Source of the DNA: Diprion similis
Lineage: Eukaryota > Arthropoda > Insecta > Hymenoptera > Diprionidae
Length of the DNA: 64,000 nucleotides
Reading direction: 5' to 3'
Assembly: GCF_021155765.1 (NCBI RefSeq)
Contig: NC_060115.1
Coordinates: forward strand, 5,870,493 to 5,934,492
The first letter of the stretch is position 1. Every line of letters begins with the position of its first letter. The notes beneath the pieces were generated by a model. That model was not told where the DNA came from. It saw only the letters and a list, made by a program, of their open reading frames with translations, and ran no database searches. The position numbers were made by a program, and so were the translations under genes. This document shows positions 25,563 through 38,300 of this stretch, piece after piece.

Positions 25563-26426
25563 TTGTAAGTTGTATTAACTCTCCTTTTAGTTTCTTTCAA
25601 ATCGTCTGGGAAAAATATAAGTATCAAAGGCATGTATCGCAGGTACTTGCTGAGCGCCTTCCTCGCAAACATTATCGTTTTAATGAATCAAGAATGAGGA
25701 GAAATCACGAAAACGAGTCATTTTGTTTAATTTAAACTCAGTCGAAACTATTTTGATATGTTACGTTACTTTGAGACATTCAAAGTACGGTGAAATGTAT
25801 TAATTCGACGAATAACAATATAAAGTGTTGATATGTCGTCTGACGTTTCGAAAAAAAAAAAATGCATCACAGTAAAATATCGTTCGCAACTAAAATTTGA
25901 AATAGTCACCTGAATCTGCGAAAATCGCAAGTCGCTAGAAATGAGGGCTCGTCAACCCAACGACTGGTAACGAATGATAACGACAACCGTGGTATCAAAC
26001 TACAGTCGCCATTGCGTGTGCTTCTTTCTGTCGCTTACCGGAAGCAGCGACCGTATAAATAGACACTAAACGCTGCCCAGGGTTCACGGTGTTCAGTAAA
26101 TGTCAAAAGAGCCTAATTTTTTAATCATAATTTTAGCCATTTCATCCTCAAAAGCATAATTTTGAATTCGACGTATGCTTGGGAAGTACAGAAAAACTTT
26201 TCTACTCAAGCATTAAACATAACGTCCGACACATATTAAATACGCCAGGAAGCCAACCTCGAAAGTTGACGAATCAGCGTCGTGGTGCCGAAAAATCTAA
26301 CTTTTGTCCAGAATAATTGTCACGAATTATGTGTAGATTCAAGAGCGTCTGCATCAGCAAAGATCCCACTTGTTTGCAGAAAAGTGATGTATCAAGTCCA
26401 CGCGGACTTGTAGTAGATCACATTAA
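25563..26426. promoter_or_regulatory. Upstream region of MADF-BESS gene with lone core promoter
   Basis: On the + strand, GTATAAATAG (26053-26062) is followed 39 bp later by TTCAGT (26092-26097), a TATA plus arthropod-type initiator arrangement. No coding exon was recognised downstream on that strand before the foldback element. It may drive an unannotated transcript or be a chance match. Confidence 0.3.
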
Positions 26427-27132
26427 GGGATCTACTCAGCTAACGAGCAAAAAAAAGGGTTTTCTCAAGAATATTTTTAATAAGTTTTAACTGTAAATAT
26501 TGATATAGGCTTTGTTAGACTCAATAAATACACTCTCGAATTAGATAAAAGAAATTTTTTATTAATTTTAATCACTTTTGATACACGAAAATCGTAGTTG
26601 AAAATCAGTCTGAAAAAGGCAGGTCTAGGGTGTTGACGATTTCTCGGAGCTGGTTAATTTGAAACCAAAAAACCGAACGGTTTTAGATTCAGCATGTTGA
26701 TGCTCTTGGAATGAATCATACGTTTCTTGAAATTTGGATTTTAACTATATTTTTTTTTTGCAAAAAACGGCAAAAGAGCAATATTTTATAACTTTTTCAA
26801 AAAATGGCCACCATTTTGTTAATTTTGCAAATATCAAAAATCGTATAATTCATTCCAAGGCAATTAACATGCTGAACCTAAAACCTTTCAATTTTTTGGT
26901 TTCAGGTTAACCATCTCCGAGAAATTATCAACACCGCAGTTCTACCTTTTTCAGACTGATTTTTAACTACGACTTTCATGTATGTAAGTTATAAAAAACA
27001 ATAAATTAAAAAAAAATCTAATTCGAGAGTATTTATTAAGCCTAACAAAGCCTATATCAATATTTACAGTTAAAACTTGTTAAAAAAAAATCTTGAAAAA
27101 CCCTTTTTTTGCTCATGAGTTGAGTATACCCC
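26427..27132. mobile_element. 706-bp foldback (MITE-like) element with TTAA flanks
   Basis: Two arms of ~330 bp are inverted copies with roughly 85% identity by eye. Left terminus GGGATCTACTCAGC pairs with right terminus read on the minus strand, GGGGTATACTCAAC. Shared inner blocks include ACTGTAAATATTGATATAGG, AAAATCAGTCTGAAAAAGG and TTCAGCATGTT. Both ends are flanked by TTAA (26423-26426, 27133-27136). TTAA duplication is typical of piggyBac-like elements and some other superfamilies. No transposase is encoded, so it is non-autonomous. Confidence 0.85.
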
Positions 27133-28362
27133 TTAAAGGTTAAAATGTTAACGAAATTAAATATTGAAAATTAATAACTATTCAGAAATTTCACAATTAT
27201 TTATGCATGTTGTAGTCAAAATTAGAGTATCCTTCGCTTGAATTACACCTTGATCTACGATTTCGCTACATTTTCACATTTTCGATGTGGAGAACTTTGG
27301 CCATGGCAAACTAGACGTATAATCGTCGCATGGTCGATATGCGGAAAGTAAAATCGATATACAAAGGGCATATGATTTGCGAAGAAAAAGTGTAAGAAGT
27401 ATCATGATAATCATCAGATATATTCCGAATCCTTATTTGGAATGTTAGCCATTAAGAGATTTATAGAATTTTTTCAAGCGGTACAGCGTTACAAAATAAA
27501 TTGCTCACAATAAACTCACCAATCGCTGAAATTCTGCAGGATGTGAGCAGCTACAGCGGGTTACTTCCATGGCACTATTCACATGTAACTCAACACCTAA
27601 TACAGGCTTTAACACAGGCGATGTCCACATATCACAAATCCGAAAAAGGGCTCAACAACCCCATCCTATGCGTAATTCTAAACAAAAACACTCCGATGCA
27701 CTTTCCTTTCCTCGAATTTACTATTGAAACGTCTTACAATAAATTCACGTGAAGAAAAATGATGTCCTTCGTTTGTCCGCGTGAAACAAAAGACGTTGAT
27801 GCACGGACTAGATAGACGTTAAAGTTTTTTATACAGTATTTCAGTTGATAGATTCGATATCCACATATGATTTATTATTATTTTAACCATTTTTAAATGA
27901 GTCATCACTTTGGTACTTTTATTTCAACACGAAATATTAGATCACAAATAGTGCGAAATTTTTAAAAGTAATTCTCACAACAGTATCAATGCCAAGAGAA
28001 CTGAAATCGAATCAAACAATTGCCAAATCACTTAAAACATCAACGAATCAAATCAATAACGACAATCGGTTCATAAAAGCATTTAATTGAGTATTTAAGG
28101 TAACGTACTTAACTTTTTAATGTATGAATACCGAATTCGAGTGCTTAAGCGGTAATTATTTTCACTTTTAAGGGCTTAGTTTGTTATTTATAGAAATATT
28201 TATAGATCTATCGAATCAATCACCACACACGTACCGACACAATCACAACGCAATAGCCGACCGCGTTGGAATTTGGAAGAACACGTTTTGACTTATCGAC
28301 AGTCCGAAGATAACTGAAGACGCCGCTAAGTTTGCTCAGTTTGCTACTCGAGCGCCGCGGCG
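27133..28362. other. Intergenic spacer before NDUFB9
   Basis: AT-rich DNA. Contains copy 2 of a dispersed repeat (27650-27712). The 83-codon frame at 27501-27752 overlaps that repeat and is not considered a gene. Confidence 0.5.
27650..27712 (+). repeat. Dispersed repeat, copy 2
   Basis: Around AATTCTAAACAAAAACACTCC; pairs with copy 1 at 23520-23570. No terminal structure seen. Confidence 0.45.
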
Positions 28363-28381
28363 GTGACCGACAGCAACTACG

Positions 28382-28464
28382 GTAAGTTTGGTTTCCCGTG
28401 TTGTTGTCGAGTTCCTAGAATACAAATGTTAGTTGGGTTCGTGCCGTGTTGTTCGTCCTCGCAG
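28382..28464 (+). other. Possible 5' UTR intron of NDUFB9
   Basis: Begins GTAAGTTTGG and ends TCCTCGCAG, 83 bp, ending 71 bp before the NDUFB9 ATG. Good donor and acceptor, typical length for this genome. The GC-rich stretch just upstream (28350-28381) would be the first, non-coding exon. Confidence 0.5.
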
Positions 28465-28535
28465 CAGACGAACAACCAGCCTTTACATAACCGTAATTTT
28501 GATAAATACAAGTTTTTGGCTCAGCATACTCGACC

Positions 28536-29256
28536 ATGTCGGTGAAGGTGCCACTCAACTTGGTTTCGCACCCTCGCCGTGTCGCCAGTCTGTATAAAAA
28601 CGCCCTTCGAACTCTAGAAAGTTGGATTTGGATAAGACATGTTTATCGGTAAAATTCACCCTTTGATCAAATTTCTAGTACACTGACATTCACCGATAGA
28701 GCTTGATTGATGTACTAATAAAATTGCATCGCATAATTGCATGATTAATTATTAACGAACCAAGGTTCGACCAAGTGGAGTCCTTTGCAACCCTGAATAT
28801 TGTATTAATTTTCTTCAGTTCCTTTAATTTGGACAAGGTTGCTGATACACTGGCAACTTTGCTCTGTTTCCAAGTCACAACTGGCAATGACTGCCTTCAA
28901 AATAACTCCTTATTCATTATTCTATCAGATATAACGCAGTTTTGCTGAGACAACGTTTTGAGAAGAACAAAGACATAAAGGATCTAAGAATTGCAAAACA
29001 ACTGGTTATTGATGGTGAGAAAGAACTATTCGAGCACCAGCATTGGCTTCCAAGGAAATTTCCCAACTCTCCAGGAGGCGTAGCGTATGAAAGAGAAGTT
29101 GTGCTACCTGATTGGATCGTTGACTACTGGCATCCATCTGAGAAAGCTAGGTACCCTCACTACTTTGCTCGCAGAGAACAGCGTAAGAAAGAATTCATCG
29201 AATGGTACAACAAACAATATCCTGATGTAAAAGAGAATTCATCTTCAGGCCACTAA
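28536..29256 (+). CDS. NDUFB9: NADH dehydrogenase subunit NDUFB9 (B22), LYR protein
   Basis: Accessory subunit of respiratory complex I in the mitochondrial inner membrane arm. Exons 28536-28648 and 28929-29256 give 146 residues. The LYR-type motif sits at residues ~17-24 (VASLYKNALRTLESW), followed by VYRYNAVLLRQRFEKNKD, the strongly conserved FPNSPGGVAYEREVVLPDW and DYWHPSEKARYPHYFARREQ. These segments are diagnostic of NDUFB9 and its fly counterpart ND-B22. The C-terminus ends soon after KKEFIEWYNKQYPD, as in insects, and is shorter than in mammals. Confidence 0.95.
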
Positions 29257-32200
29257 AAATTTGGTGACAATAAGTCGTCCGTATGAATCATAGATTGAAG
29301 ATAGTTGGTTGTAAAATATGAAAATGTCATGTATCAAATATTAAATGAATACAATTCTTGTTACTCACACGTTTCCTTGTCGTCACTTTCCCTTTGATGT
29401 GTTTAACACGATGCTAAAATTTTCTCCAGTATACGTTGAAGTTTGATTGTATCATGGATAAATAGAGGAACTTCATTTTTTATGGCTCATTCACAGCTTA
29501 ATCAATTCTCTAAGATTTCGGCATATTGTTGAGTACTGAAACTCACAATGTAGTTTAATTCTGTAACTTTGATCAGATGTATTAAATTTTTTTTTTCAAT
29601 GTTAGGAATGAATGGCAAACCAAAACACGTGGCTTTTTGATGAATTGTTACGTTTAACATTAATTGCAAATATTAAATCAACAGTACGTTAAATGTAACG
29701 TTTATTGTTTATCCTTCCGTGATACTGCGAACATTGTACAGCACTTTCTATTGGATTTCACTAGAGTTAGTAGATTTTGTAAATGTAGAAATTGATTTTC
29801 ATCAAATTTCGAATATATGTTACAGACAATGATCGTTCTCTGTGAGATCGATTTCATTCGTACAGGTACTTTCAAATAGCAAAGTATGCGCAGTAGGAAC
29901 TTTGAATATGCCGAGATACTACGAAGGCAATACTAGCAGTCAAAATACACTAAACTTGTTATAACTAAGGTAATTCAGCAAGGTTTGATAAAATTTTGGT
30001 CACCAGACTTGACTGCTTTATTTTAATAATAACAGTAAGTTTGGTTACTAACTATGGTTTCAACTTCATTCAAATTCTCACACAGGATTTATCGAACCCA
30101 GTTTGAGAAGCCGAAGTTATGACAACTTTAATGCATGTGATCGACACAACGGAACATACACTGCTGGAATGATGATGCATTGTGTGTGGTTGTTTCTTAG
30201 CTACTGATTATTCGACCGCGTCAGTATTTAATTAATTATTCAATTCATTTATTACATCACCGGTTTAATTCCTTTACACAGTTCTTTATTTATCTTCTCA
30301 TGATCGTACCAAACGTTGAAACATTTAAACTAAGTAATTACAAATAATAAAAATAAAAAGCCTCTTGCAAGATTTTCACCCTCCTAAACGTTCAGCTAAT
30401 AAACTTGATTCGTATATATTTATAAAATACAAGATCGAGGCTTGCACAGGGTCCACTATTATACTTTTATGTACTTAGGTATTCTTAATCGGCTGTTTTG
30501 TAATACTGACCCAGCCTTTTTAACTTCGTTCCATTTAAATAATTACAAAATTTTTTCCTTGCAACTTCTACGTCTTGTCATATATACTATAATACAGAAA
30601 CTTTACTTCAGTTTTCTTAGACGTTGGAATCTACAACTTCCAAAAATTTACACAGTGGTTGTTGTGTAACGTCGTTAGTGAAATACAGATATTATTTACA
30701 AGTATGTATACGTTTATATTTTTCATTTTAATTTCATAACCACGAGTTAGTTTTTTTCCGTCAACGAGAGCTTGCCATTACTAAATAAATTATTTAAATG
30801 CAATACAAGCTACGGGGAATAGAATTTTGTGTATATAAAATTTTGCAGCCTGGACATAGAATTGCTGATTATATAGCTTCGTTAGATAAAACCAAAGAAG
30901 TTGGTGACGCAGTTAAGCAATTCAAGAAGTATGACACAAACTTTGTTATAAATCTCGGCAGAAGGTAAATAATATTTAAGTTCGTTATTCAGTATTTTTT
31001 TGTACATGTATGCATAAAATATGTTGCGCATCATTTAGCTCCTCGTTGAAAAAAAAAATGATCTTCAAATGAGAACCAATAAGAAGTGGTATCGCTTACA
31101 TTCACATACACTGGGTCAATTGAATTCTACGATCTGATAGTAGATCAGAAGCAAGAATTAGAAAAAAAAAAAAAATTATACACATAAATTTAATAATCGA
31201 GTCGATTCTTGCAAGATCTATCAAATTATTTCTTTCATATACTCGGTGGTAATGTTCAGCCCCAAGGAGGGCGAGTTAAACAAGAAGTACACATCATTTA
31301 TATCTATTCGTAAATGTAATAGAAACCATTGCTCAACGAGGATGAAATGTGATTATTTGCATACAGCAATGCGAAAGTTTCAATCGTATTTCTATACTTT
31401 ACATTTAATTTGAATTGTAAATAATATTAGGTATGTATGTAGGATGTATATAACAGAGCTGCCATCAACGTGGTCATAATCCTTAAAACGAATAAGTTGG
31501 ACAGTGTGAATGTTATGGATAACATTTAATACAATGTTTTGATGCATAGAAGTGAAATGATAATTAGTGTGAGTAATTTGTTGTAGTGATTGAAGTATTT
31601 TGTTCTAACGACGAATTCACTTACGCACGTGTTTTCTTGCCTTAATAACTTTCAGTATAAGATTATTCATTAACAAAACAAGAGAGACAATAATATAGCC
31701 ATGTGATTGCAATATGCAATCGTAAGCAAAAATAATAGATTCCTAACAAATACATTGAATAAAAAGTTCTTTACATTCTAAATTCTTTACGACTTATGAA
31801 AAAAACCATACTTCGTACGATGATGATAATAATGATTACAATTAACTATAACGTCCATAAAGTATTTTCTTCACCATTTTTTTCGTTTTTTTTCCTTTTT
31901 TTTGTACACGTTTACTAAAAACATTTTTTCCGTTTGTTGAGAAAATAAATATTAATATTAAATCTGAAATATTATCTTGTTCGTTATCACTGTTCTGGAT
32001 CACCTAACTGCTGTCCTCATTTCACGTCACTAGTTTCAGTTTTTTTATTTATTTAAATCTCGTTTTTTTTTTTTTTTTTACTTTTGTTCTATTTTCTAAA
32101 TCGGCAATGGTTTTTGCCTATTAAGTTTATAGGCCTCTTTTCTGCGTAAAACATCGCCGTATGTGTTATTTGTTCAGATTTGCACATAAGTCCACTTGCT

Positions 32201-32364
32201 TTATACTTTGTTTCAAAGATTAAGTCTTAATGCTTCTTCACAAATCCAAACCATTACTTTCCAAATCCGTAGTCACATCTTTTCCTAACCTTACACCAGA
32301 CTTTGCGATCTTGAATCCAATGCGGCTCATGAATTTGAGAATTTTAGAGGCCTGGTTCAAAAGG
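29257..32364. other. Intergenic region NDUFB9 / Bap170 with both 3' UTRs
   Basis: AT-rich sequence between the 3' ends of convergent genes. It contains one isolated exon-like segment (30849-30968). Several poly(A)-like signals for the minus-strand gene occur near 31930-32050. Confidence 0.5.
30849..30968 (+). other. Orphan exon-like segment (39 codons)
   Basis: Follows a good acceptor (ATTTTGCAG). Only one of three frames is open, giving 39 residues that begin PGHRIADYIASLDKTKEVGD and end INLGRR. It ends either at TAA (30966-30968) or at an overlapping donor, AG then GTAAAT at 30965. The translation looks protein-like, but I recognise no family and find no partner exon on the + strand. It could be a terminal exon, a retained fragment of a relocated gene, or chance. 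Confidence 0.35.
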
Positions 32365-35300
32365 TCACCTGTGACTACTGCTGCTCTGATCATTCATGTC
32401 ATATAACACTTGTGCTATTGTTCTGGATGATTCAACATTGCTTAGCGCCACTCCTGCCAGATGAGGTTCGTATGCCCTGAGATGCCTGTAATACAATTAC
32501 ATTTACTAATGACCTACAGTTCTTCCTTCTTTCTCAAGGAGTTTTTCATTGAATATTATACCAAATCAATGAAAAAATGTACGATGAATTTCTCTCAATT
32601 ATTGCTTACCTTCTTCCATGTGCAGAGTAAATGACTAGGTTTCTGAGAATCAAAGCTGCCGTCAGCCGAATACTTTTGGTCACTGGGCCTTCGTTGTCAT
32701 CCTGTAACGAAGAAATTACCAATGTCAAACCAGTTGAAGTATTTGTGCTCAAAGATAGTAACAAAAGATTAACTATTTTAACACAAATTAATAAACGATT
32801 GCATTGTAAATAAAAAATTTACAATAAAAATGGATGTGATAACTCATCGGACACTGATGGTAATTTTCTCATGCTTGTGAAAAGTAGATACTTACGGATG
32901 TTTTGATACAGGCAAATTGCAAAATGTAGTATTGCAATTCGCTCAAGTGAAATGAGTGAATCGCATGGTTTGGCAATTTTTTCAAACGAATAAGCATGAT
33001 ATTGGCCGTTTTCAACATCAAATGATACGGAAACAAATGAATGATTACTATGGGGGCTCATTTTGAACAAGATTCATAGAAAGAAAAAAAATGAATGTAT
33101 TACAGCTAAATTAGTTACACAAGGCATGCCAGATGGTGAACTAAAAAATGTACATCTGAGTAGAATTATCTGCATTAAACGAAATCTTGTTCTGTATATA
33201 CATTGAGGTCCATGACTTCAAAAATAGTTGCAAAATCAGATATATGGATTCAACGTGTTGTTGATTTGCTGATTCAGTTTTTTCTTTCCATGCTTTCAGA
33301 TGGATGAATATTCATAAAAAGAATATATTACTCGTTTTAATTAAATATTCGCTTTTGATCAATTTTGCCTTTTGGACTACTTTACAGACACACTTAATTG
33401 TACTGGAGGTAAGGCAATAATAAGCTATGAACGGTTCTATATTAGCAACAAAAAACACATCTCATTGTTTTTCAACTCACTTAAGGCTATTGACAATAGC
33501 ATTGTAAGTTTGGAAGATGTGTTGAGAAAAAAAATACATTACAACAATACTAGCTACAATATTAAAAGAATATCAGAAGAGAATGAAAAGAAAATGAAAA
33601 CCATGCCAGGGTAGGATAGTTGGGTAGTATTGAAAAAATGAAGAGAAAATAAATACGCTGCGAAAAATAAAGGTGTCAAGCATAAGTCAGCTGGTGCAGC
33701 ACACAAGGGCTGTGGCTGTGGCATGGCTCCTTTTTGATTCTGAACTCGTGTTTACCTGTTCCGGTGGAGGATTTTGCCCTGGTCTGGGAGAAGAAGTGCT
33801 CGAAGTGGCTGCAGCGGGCTTGGATGGCCTCTGCTGCTTCGCCAAGGGGAACAAGAAAATTAGTTAGGTTCACAGTAAAGACGCAGTAAAAGAATTGTAC
33901 AGATTCAAAGATGTTTGGGATATCGCAGGAATACGTTTTTTACGAGGGTATCAATTTAGTTGGGAAATTATTATTTATATATGTATATATATATATATTC
34001 ATTTTATCCTGAGATTTCGTATTTGAAGCAACTTGACTTTGCAACGTCTTAAAAATTATTAAACAAAGACCCCAACTTACATTTGTAAGCATATCAGACT
34101 TTTGCCATTCACACTCTGAGCTTTCGTTCATTTCAAGTAATTAGTAAATAGTGCTGTTATTAATTCAATATACCAGATGAATCGACTAGAATAGCAGAAA
34201 TTCTTATGAAACAAATTCATACTAAGCTTAACGTAATGTTGTAAGAAGCTTAAGATGTTGTGAAGAATTTAATGATAAAAAATCTGTCATATTTGACATT
34301 TCTTCAGTTGTATATAACTATGTTCAATAAATGATACCATAAACAGTGAGCCATTTGGAGGATTCATTTGGCATGGCATGAAACACTGTATTTTTAGCAT
34401 ATTCGGAAAAATGAAGACTAACGTACCATCAACTCCTTGGGGTTGACAAATTCCAGGGCGTGCCTTTTGATCGCATGAAATGCGGCATTGGGCGCATAAC
34501 CGGGATGGTGTGGTGTTGCTGGTGTTGATGTTGATATTTCAGTTTTACCAGTAACAGTCAATTGCTTTCTTCTTAGTGCCATAGTCTGTTGTTAACAGGT
34601 AAACAGGAATAAAGTTTTGAAAAAAAGAAGAGTAAATGTTGCATTACAGTTTGCTGAAAAATAGCGTTATATCACCTCTGAGTTGCAGTGTCTGTCATAA
34701 AGATGAGTCATCAGAGAGAATCTACGTCTCTTCAATCCATCACAGCTAGCCCAAAGACACAAAATCTCTTCACCTCCAACTGGACAATGTGCTTCACATA
34801 CGTGTAGGTAAACTTCATGGGCCGTTTTGAATTGCCTAATAAAATAAACGATCAAGATTCGTTTAGAAAATTTTATTAAACTCAAATAGAGAACTTGGTA
34901 ATTAATCAAAGTAATGAATCACATCATTACCTCAAACAACCTCGCCATTCGCACAAAAAAGCATTGGGATCAATTTTGATTGTGATGGTCTTAGTTTCGG
35001 CTGGATGTTGACTCGTCGAAGGTTTAGAATCCGTTTCGGTTGATGTTGAGGAGTTCGTAGTCTTCGTTATCTTCAGAGATTGCTTAACAGCAAGCCCATG
35101 AGTGGCAGCTGCCTGATGCGGTGTAGTGGGTCTGGTTGGTGGAGGGGTGGATGCGGGTGTGGGGGTAACCACTCTCGACGGTACACTAGTGGTTATCGAT
35201 CCTTGCTGAGCTACAGCTGGAATAGCAACTGTTACTGAGTTCGTATTGGCCTGAGCAACAGAGCTATTTACTATAATGGAAGTTTGAGGGATTGTGGCCG

Positions 35301-38300
35301 AAGTTGGCACCAAAGGCGGAGGGATATTACTCAAGGCTGGGCTCTGCAGAATTGGTCTTGGGACCTGTGTAACGACAACTTGCTGCCCTTGTGGTGTAAC
35401 TGCAACCATCTTCTGTGAACTTGGCTGGGCTGCAGACTGTGGTTGTAAAATAATTATAGTTTTTGCGCCAGTTCCTTGTTGCTGTGTCGTTTGAGCCACT
35501 AAGACTGTTTGAGCCTGTCCTTGAACCAGAGCAGTCTGAGACTGGGCGAGTACATAGTTTTGTCCAGGAACACCTCCAGAAACAACATACTGCAACTGAC
35601 CTCCTGCTCCTTGTTGCAAAAGGACTTGGGGCTGTTGAGGTTGTCTCCCTTTAACTGTGGTCGTTGGAATGATGACTTGATTATTTGACTGAATAGCTTG
35701 TTGGACGACTATTTGCCTGGGTGCAGCTACAATCAGTTGTTGTTGATGGTGTTGATGTTGATGTTGTTGGTGATGGTGTTGTTGCTGCTGTTGTGGTGTT
35801 TGCGTTTGCGTTTGCGTTTGCGTTTGCGTCTGCACTGGTGTTTGAGTTTGCTGGAGTTGCTGATGTAGCGGTTGTTGTTGTTCAGTTTGGTTCAACAATA
35901 CTTGTGGCTCTTCTTTTACGACTGGTTCGTCTTTCACTACGATTGCGTGATCATCTATTAAGTCAATTTCGTCTTCAATGCAATCCGCAGCTAGCGCAGC
36001 ATACAGGTTTGCGGCCGTTGAAGATACCGTTGCTTTTTCACTATCCTTGTCATCGTCTGGTTCTTCTGATTTCATGCTAGAAACTGTCGATTCAACTGTT
36101 TTCAAATCAACACCAGGTTCTGGAGATCTCGTACCATTAGAATATTTGGGTTTCTTTGATTGAATTTCGTCTGGCTCACTGGCTGATCTCTTTATACCCC
36201 TTGGTGCTTCGATAAGCGTCTCTTCAGACCCTTCCGTTTGTAATACGTCATTTTCGTCAACTTCAGTTTTCAATTTCACATCCGTTGGAGATTCTTTCAA
36301 TACTTTTTCAATATGATTTTCTACAAGGTCCATTCCCTTCTCGTTTATTGAATTTTTCCCTAAAACGCCGTTCATAATTGGTTCTTTGTCAACTTTTCTC
36401 TCCAACAGATCTGCAAGCATCATACTTTGCAGAGGTTTGTCTTTGGAGCTTATGCTTGATGAATCTTTCGAAGATCCATCCTCTTGGCCATCGATATCCA
36501 AGTTGATGGGGGCACCATTTAAAAGAATGCCCTCAAAACTAGTCAATGAGTTCTCTTCCTCAGCCCCAACACCAGAACAATCTCTACTCCCACCAATTCC
36601 GCTACTAGATGCAAGCGAATTATTAGTAGAATCTGAGTCTTCTGCTAATGGCGTACAGATGGTTCGATGATTAGTTTTATTTCCTCCACTCAATGGAACT
36701 AGAGGAGGTGGTCGACAGACTTTGACAGTGGAGGATATGTGATTTTCCGTTGGATGCGAAATCACTGTAGTTGACGTTACCACCTGATTGACGTTCTCAG
36801 AGTCGTTTATGTCAGCCTGGAACAATATGTTAAACAACAATTAACATGCGAGAAGTGGTTCAACTATTATTGACTTGCAGAAACGTAGAAAAACTGAACG
36901 TGATAATAATTTCGAGTTAGAGAGATGTTCACCGATCACATAAAATCAGTTAAATACTTAATTAGTCAACCAATTAAACAATATTTGCAATATATATAGT
37001 CATGTGCACCTTGTCACAATTGTTGGTGACGATAACCTTAGCTCCGTTAATCCTTTGGAATTTTTTTGCAGGAGTGGCAGCAGTTGTAGATTTCAGTTTA
37101 GTACTTGAGATTATTTTAGGTGAAGCTACTGCTGGAGTAGCGGTAGGCGCTGCAGGCTGAATGACTCCTGTCAATTGAGCCTGAAGTAGTCGTTGTTGTT
37201 GCTGACGCTGGGCAACCTGCATGAAAAATACGTTAGTACACACTATGAAGCATTCATCAGTTATAGCTTCGTAAATATTTTTCCAACACAGGAGTCCAGA
37301 ACGAATAAAAAGTGAAAGATTTAAACGAAAAAAAAAAAAACAAGACAACGGCTGGAAATTCAATTTCAGAATGATAATTTATTCTATGTGAATTTTTAAT
37401 TGTATTTGAAAAACTTTTATTTTATACTTGTTCATTTTTTTTCATGGATTGTTGAAAAAACATTTATTAAATCGAGTATTTCCAGGGTGTATACGGAAAT
37501 CAGAAAAAAAAATTCTGGGTTTTTCCCGAATTTTTCCCCTCAGGTATCTTGACATATTTTACCGGTATTACTTTTTATATCTAAGCAATAACAAGCCTTT
37601 CATATATTTTTACAACACCGGGCTCTAGTTTTCATGAACGTTGTTTATAGCTTGCGAAATATGAAATTCTATCAACGAAATCTGAGATCGCAGCAATGTG
37701 TGCGAGAGCTTTTCATCATCATGTTAAGGATTTCACGGTATATTCAGAATTTGAATATCTAAAATATATTAGAACCTTTATTCGGCATCAGTTATATCGC
37801 GTGTCTAATGGTATAAGGGCGTATCCATTAAACAAAGATCTTTTAGCTTTATTCATTTTACCGGCTAATTTTAGTTATAATAGATATGCGTTTTGAGCGC
37901 TTTTACAGCGAATTCTGTGAAAATAAAAAAAATAAAAGAAGAATTCGCCCTTTTACCACCAAATTCAACTTTTTTGTGGAAGCGTACTTCAACGATCAGA
38001 CATGCGATATTATTATATGATGGCAACCAGGCAGAACGGGAAAAAGTGTTCCCGAAAAAATATGATTTACGCATTAATTGATCAAAATTTATCTTATTAT
38101 TCCGAAGTCCCAGATAATTCCCGTATTTTTTTGAATTTTTGCCTGGTACGAAAAATTCCCGGTTTTTTCGCGGTGCGTATACACCCTGAATTTTTAATAC
38201 GTGCTTTGATTAGTACTGATCACTCAGTTATCAGTGCCTCTAGAAAATTTTAATAAATATCACTCTGTCAAACTACTAATCGTTAATATTTAAGGTTTTG

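Noticed and set aside
34927-36840. Treating the 637-codon frame as a stand-alone gene with its own ATG
   Set aside because: The first codons (MLFNILFQ) are intronic: a good acceptor at 36817 and in-frame neighbours show it is an internal Bap170 exon.
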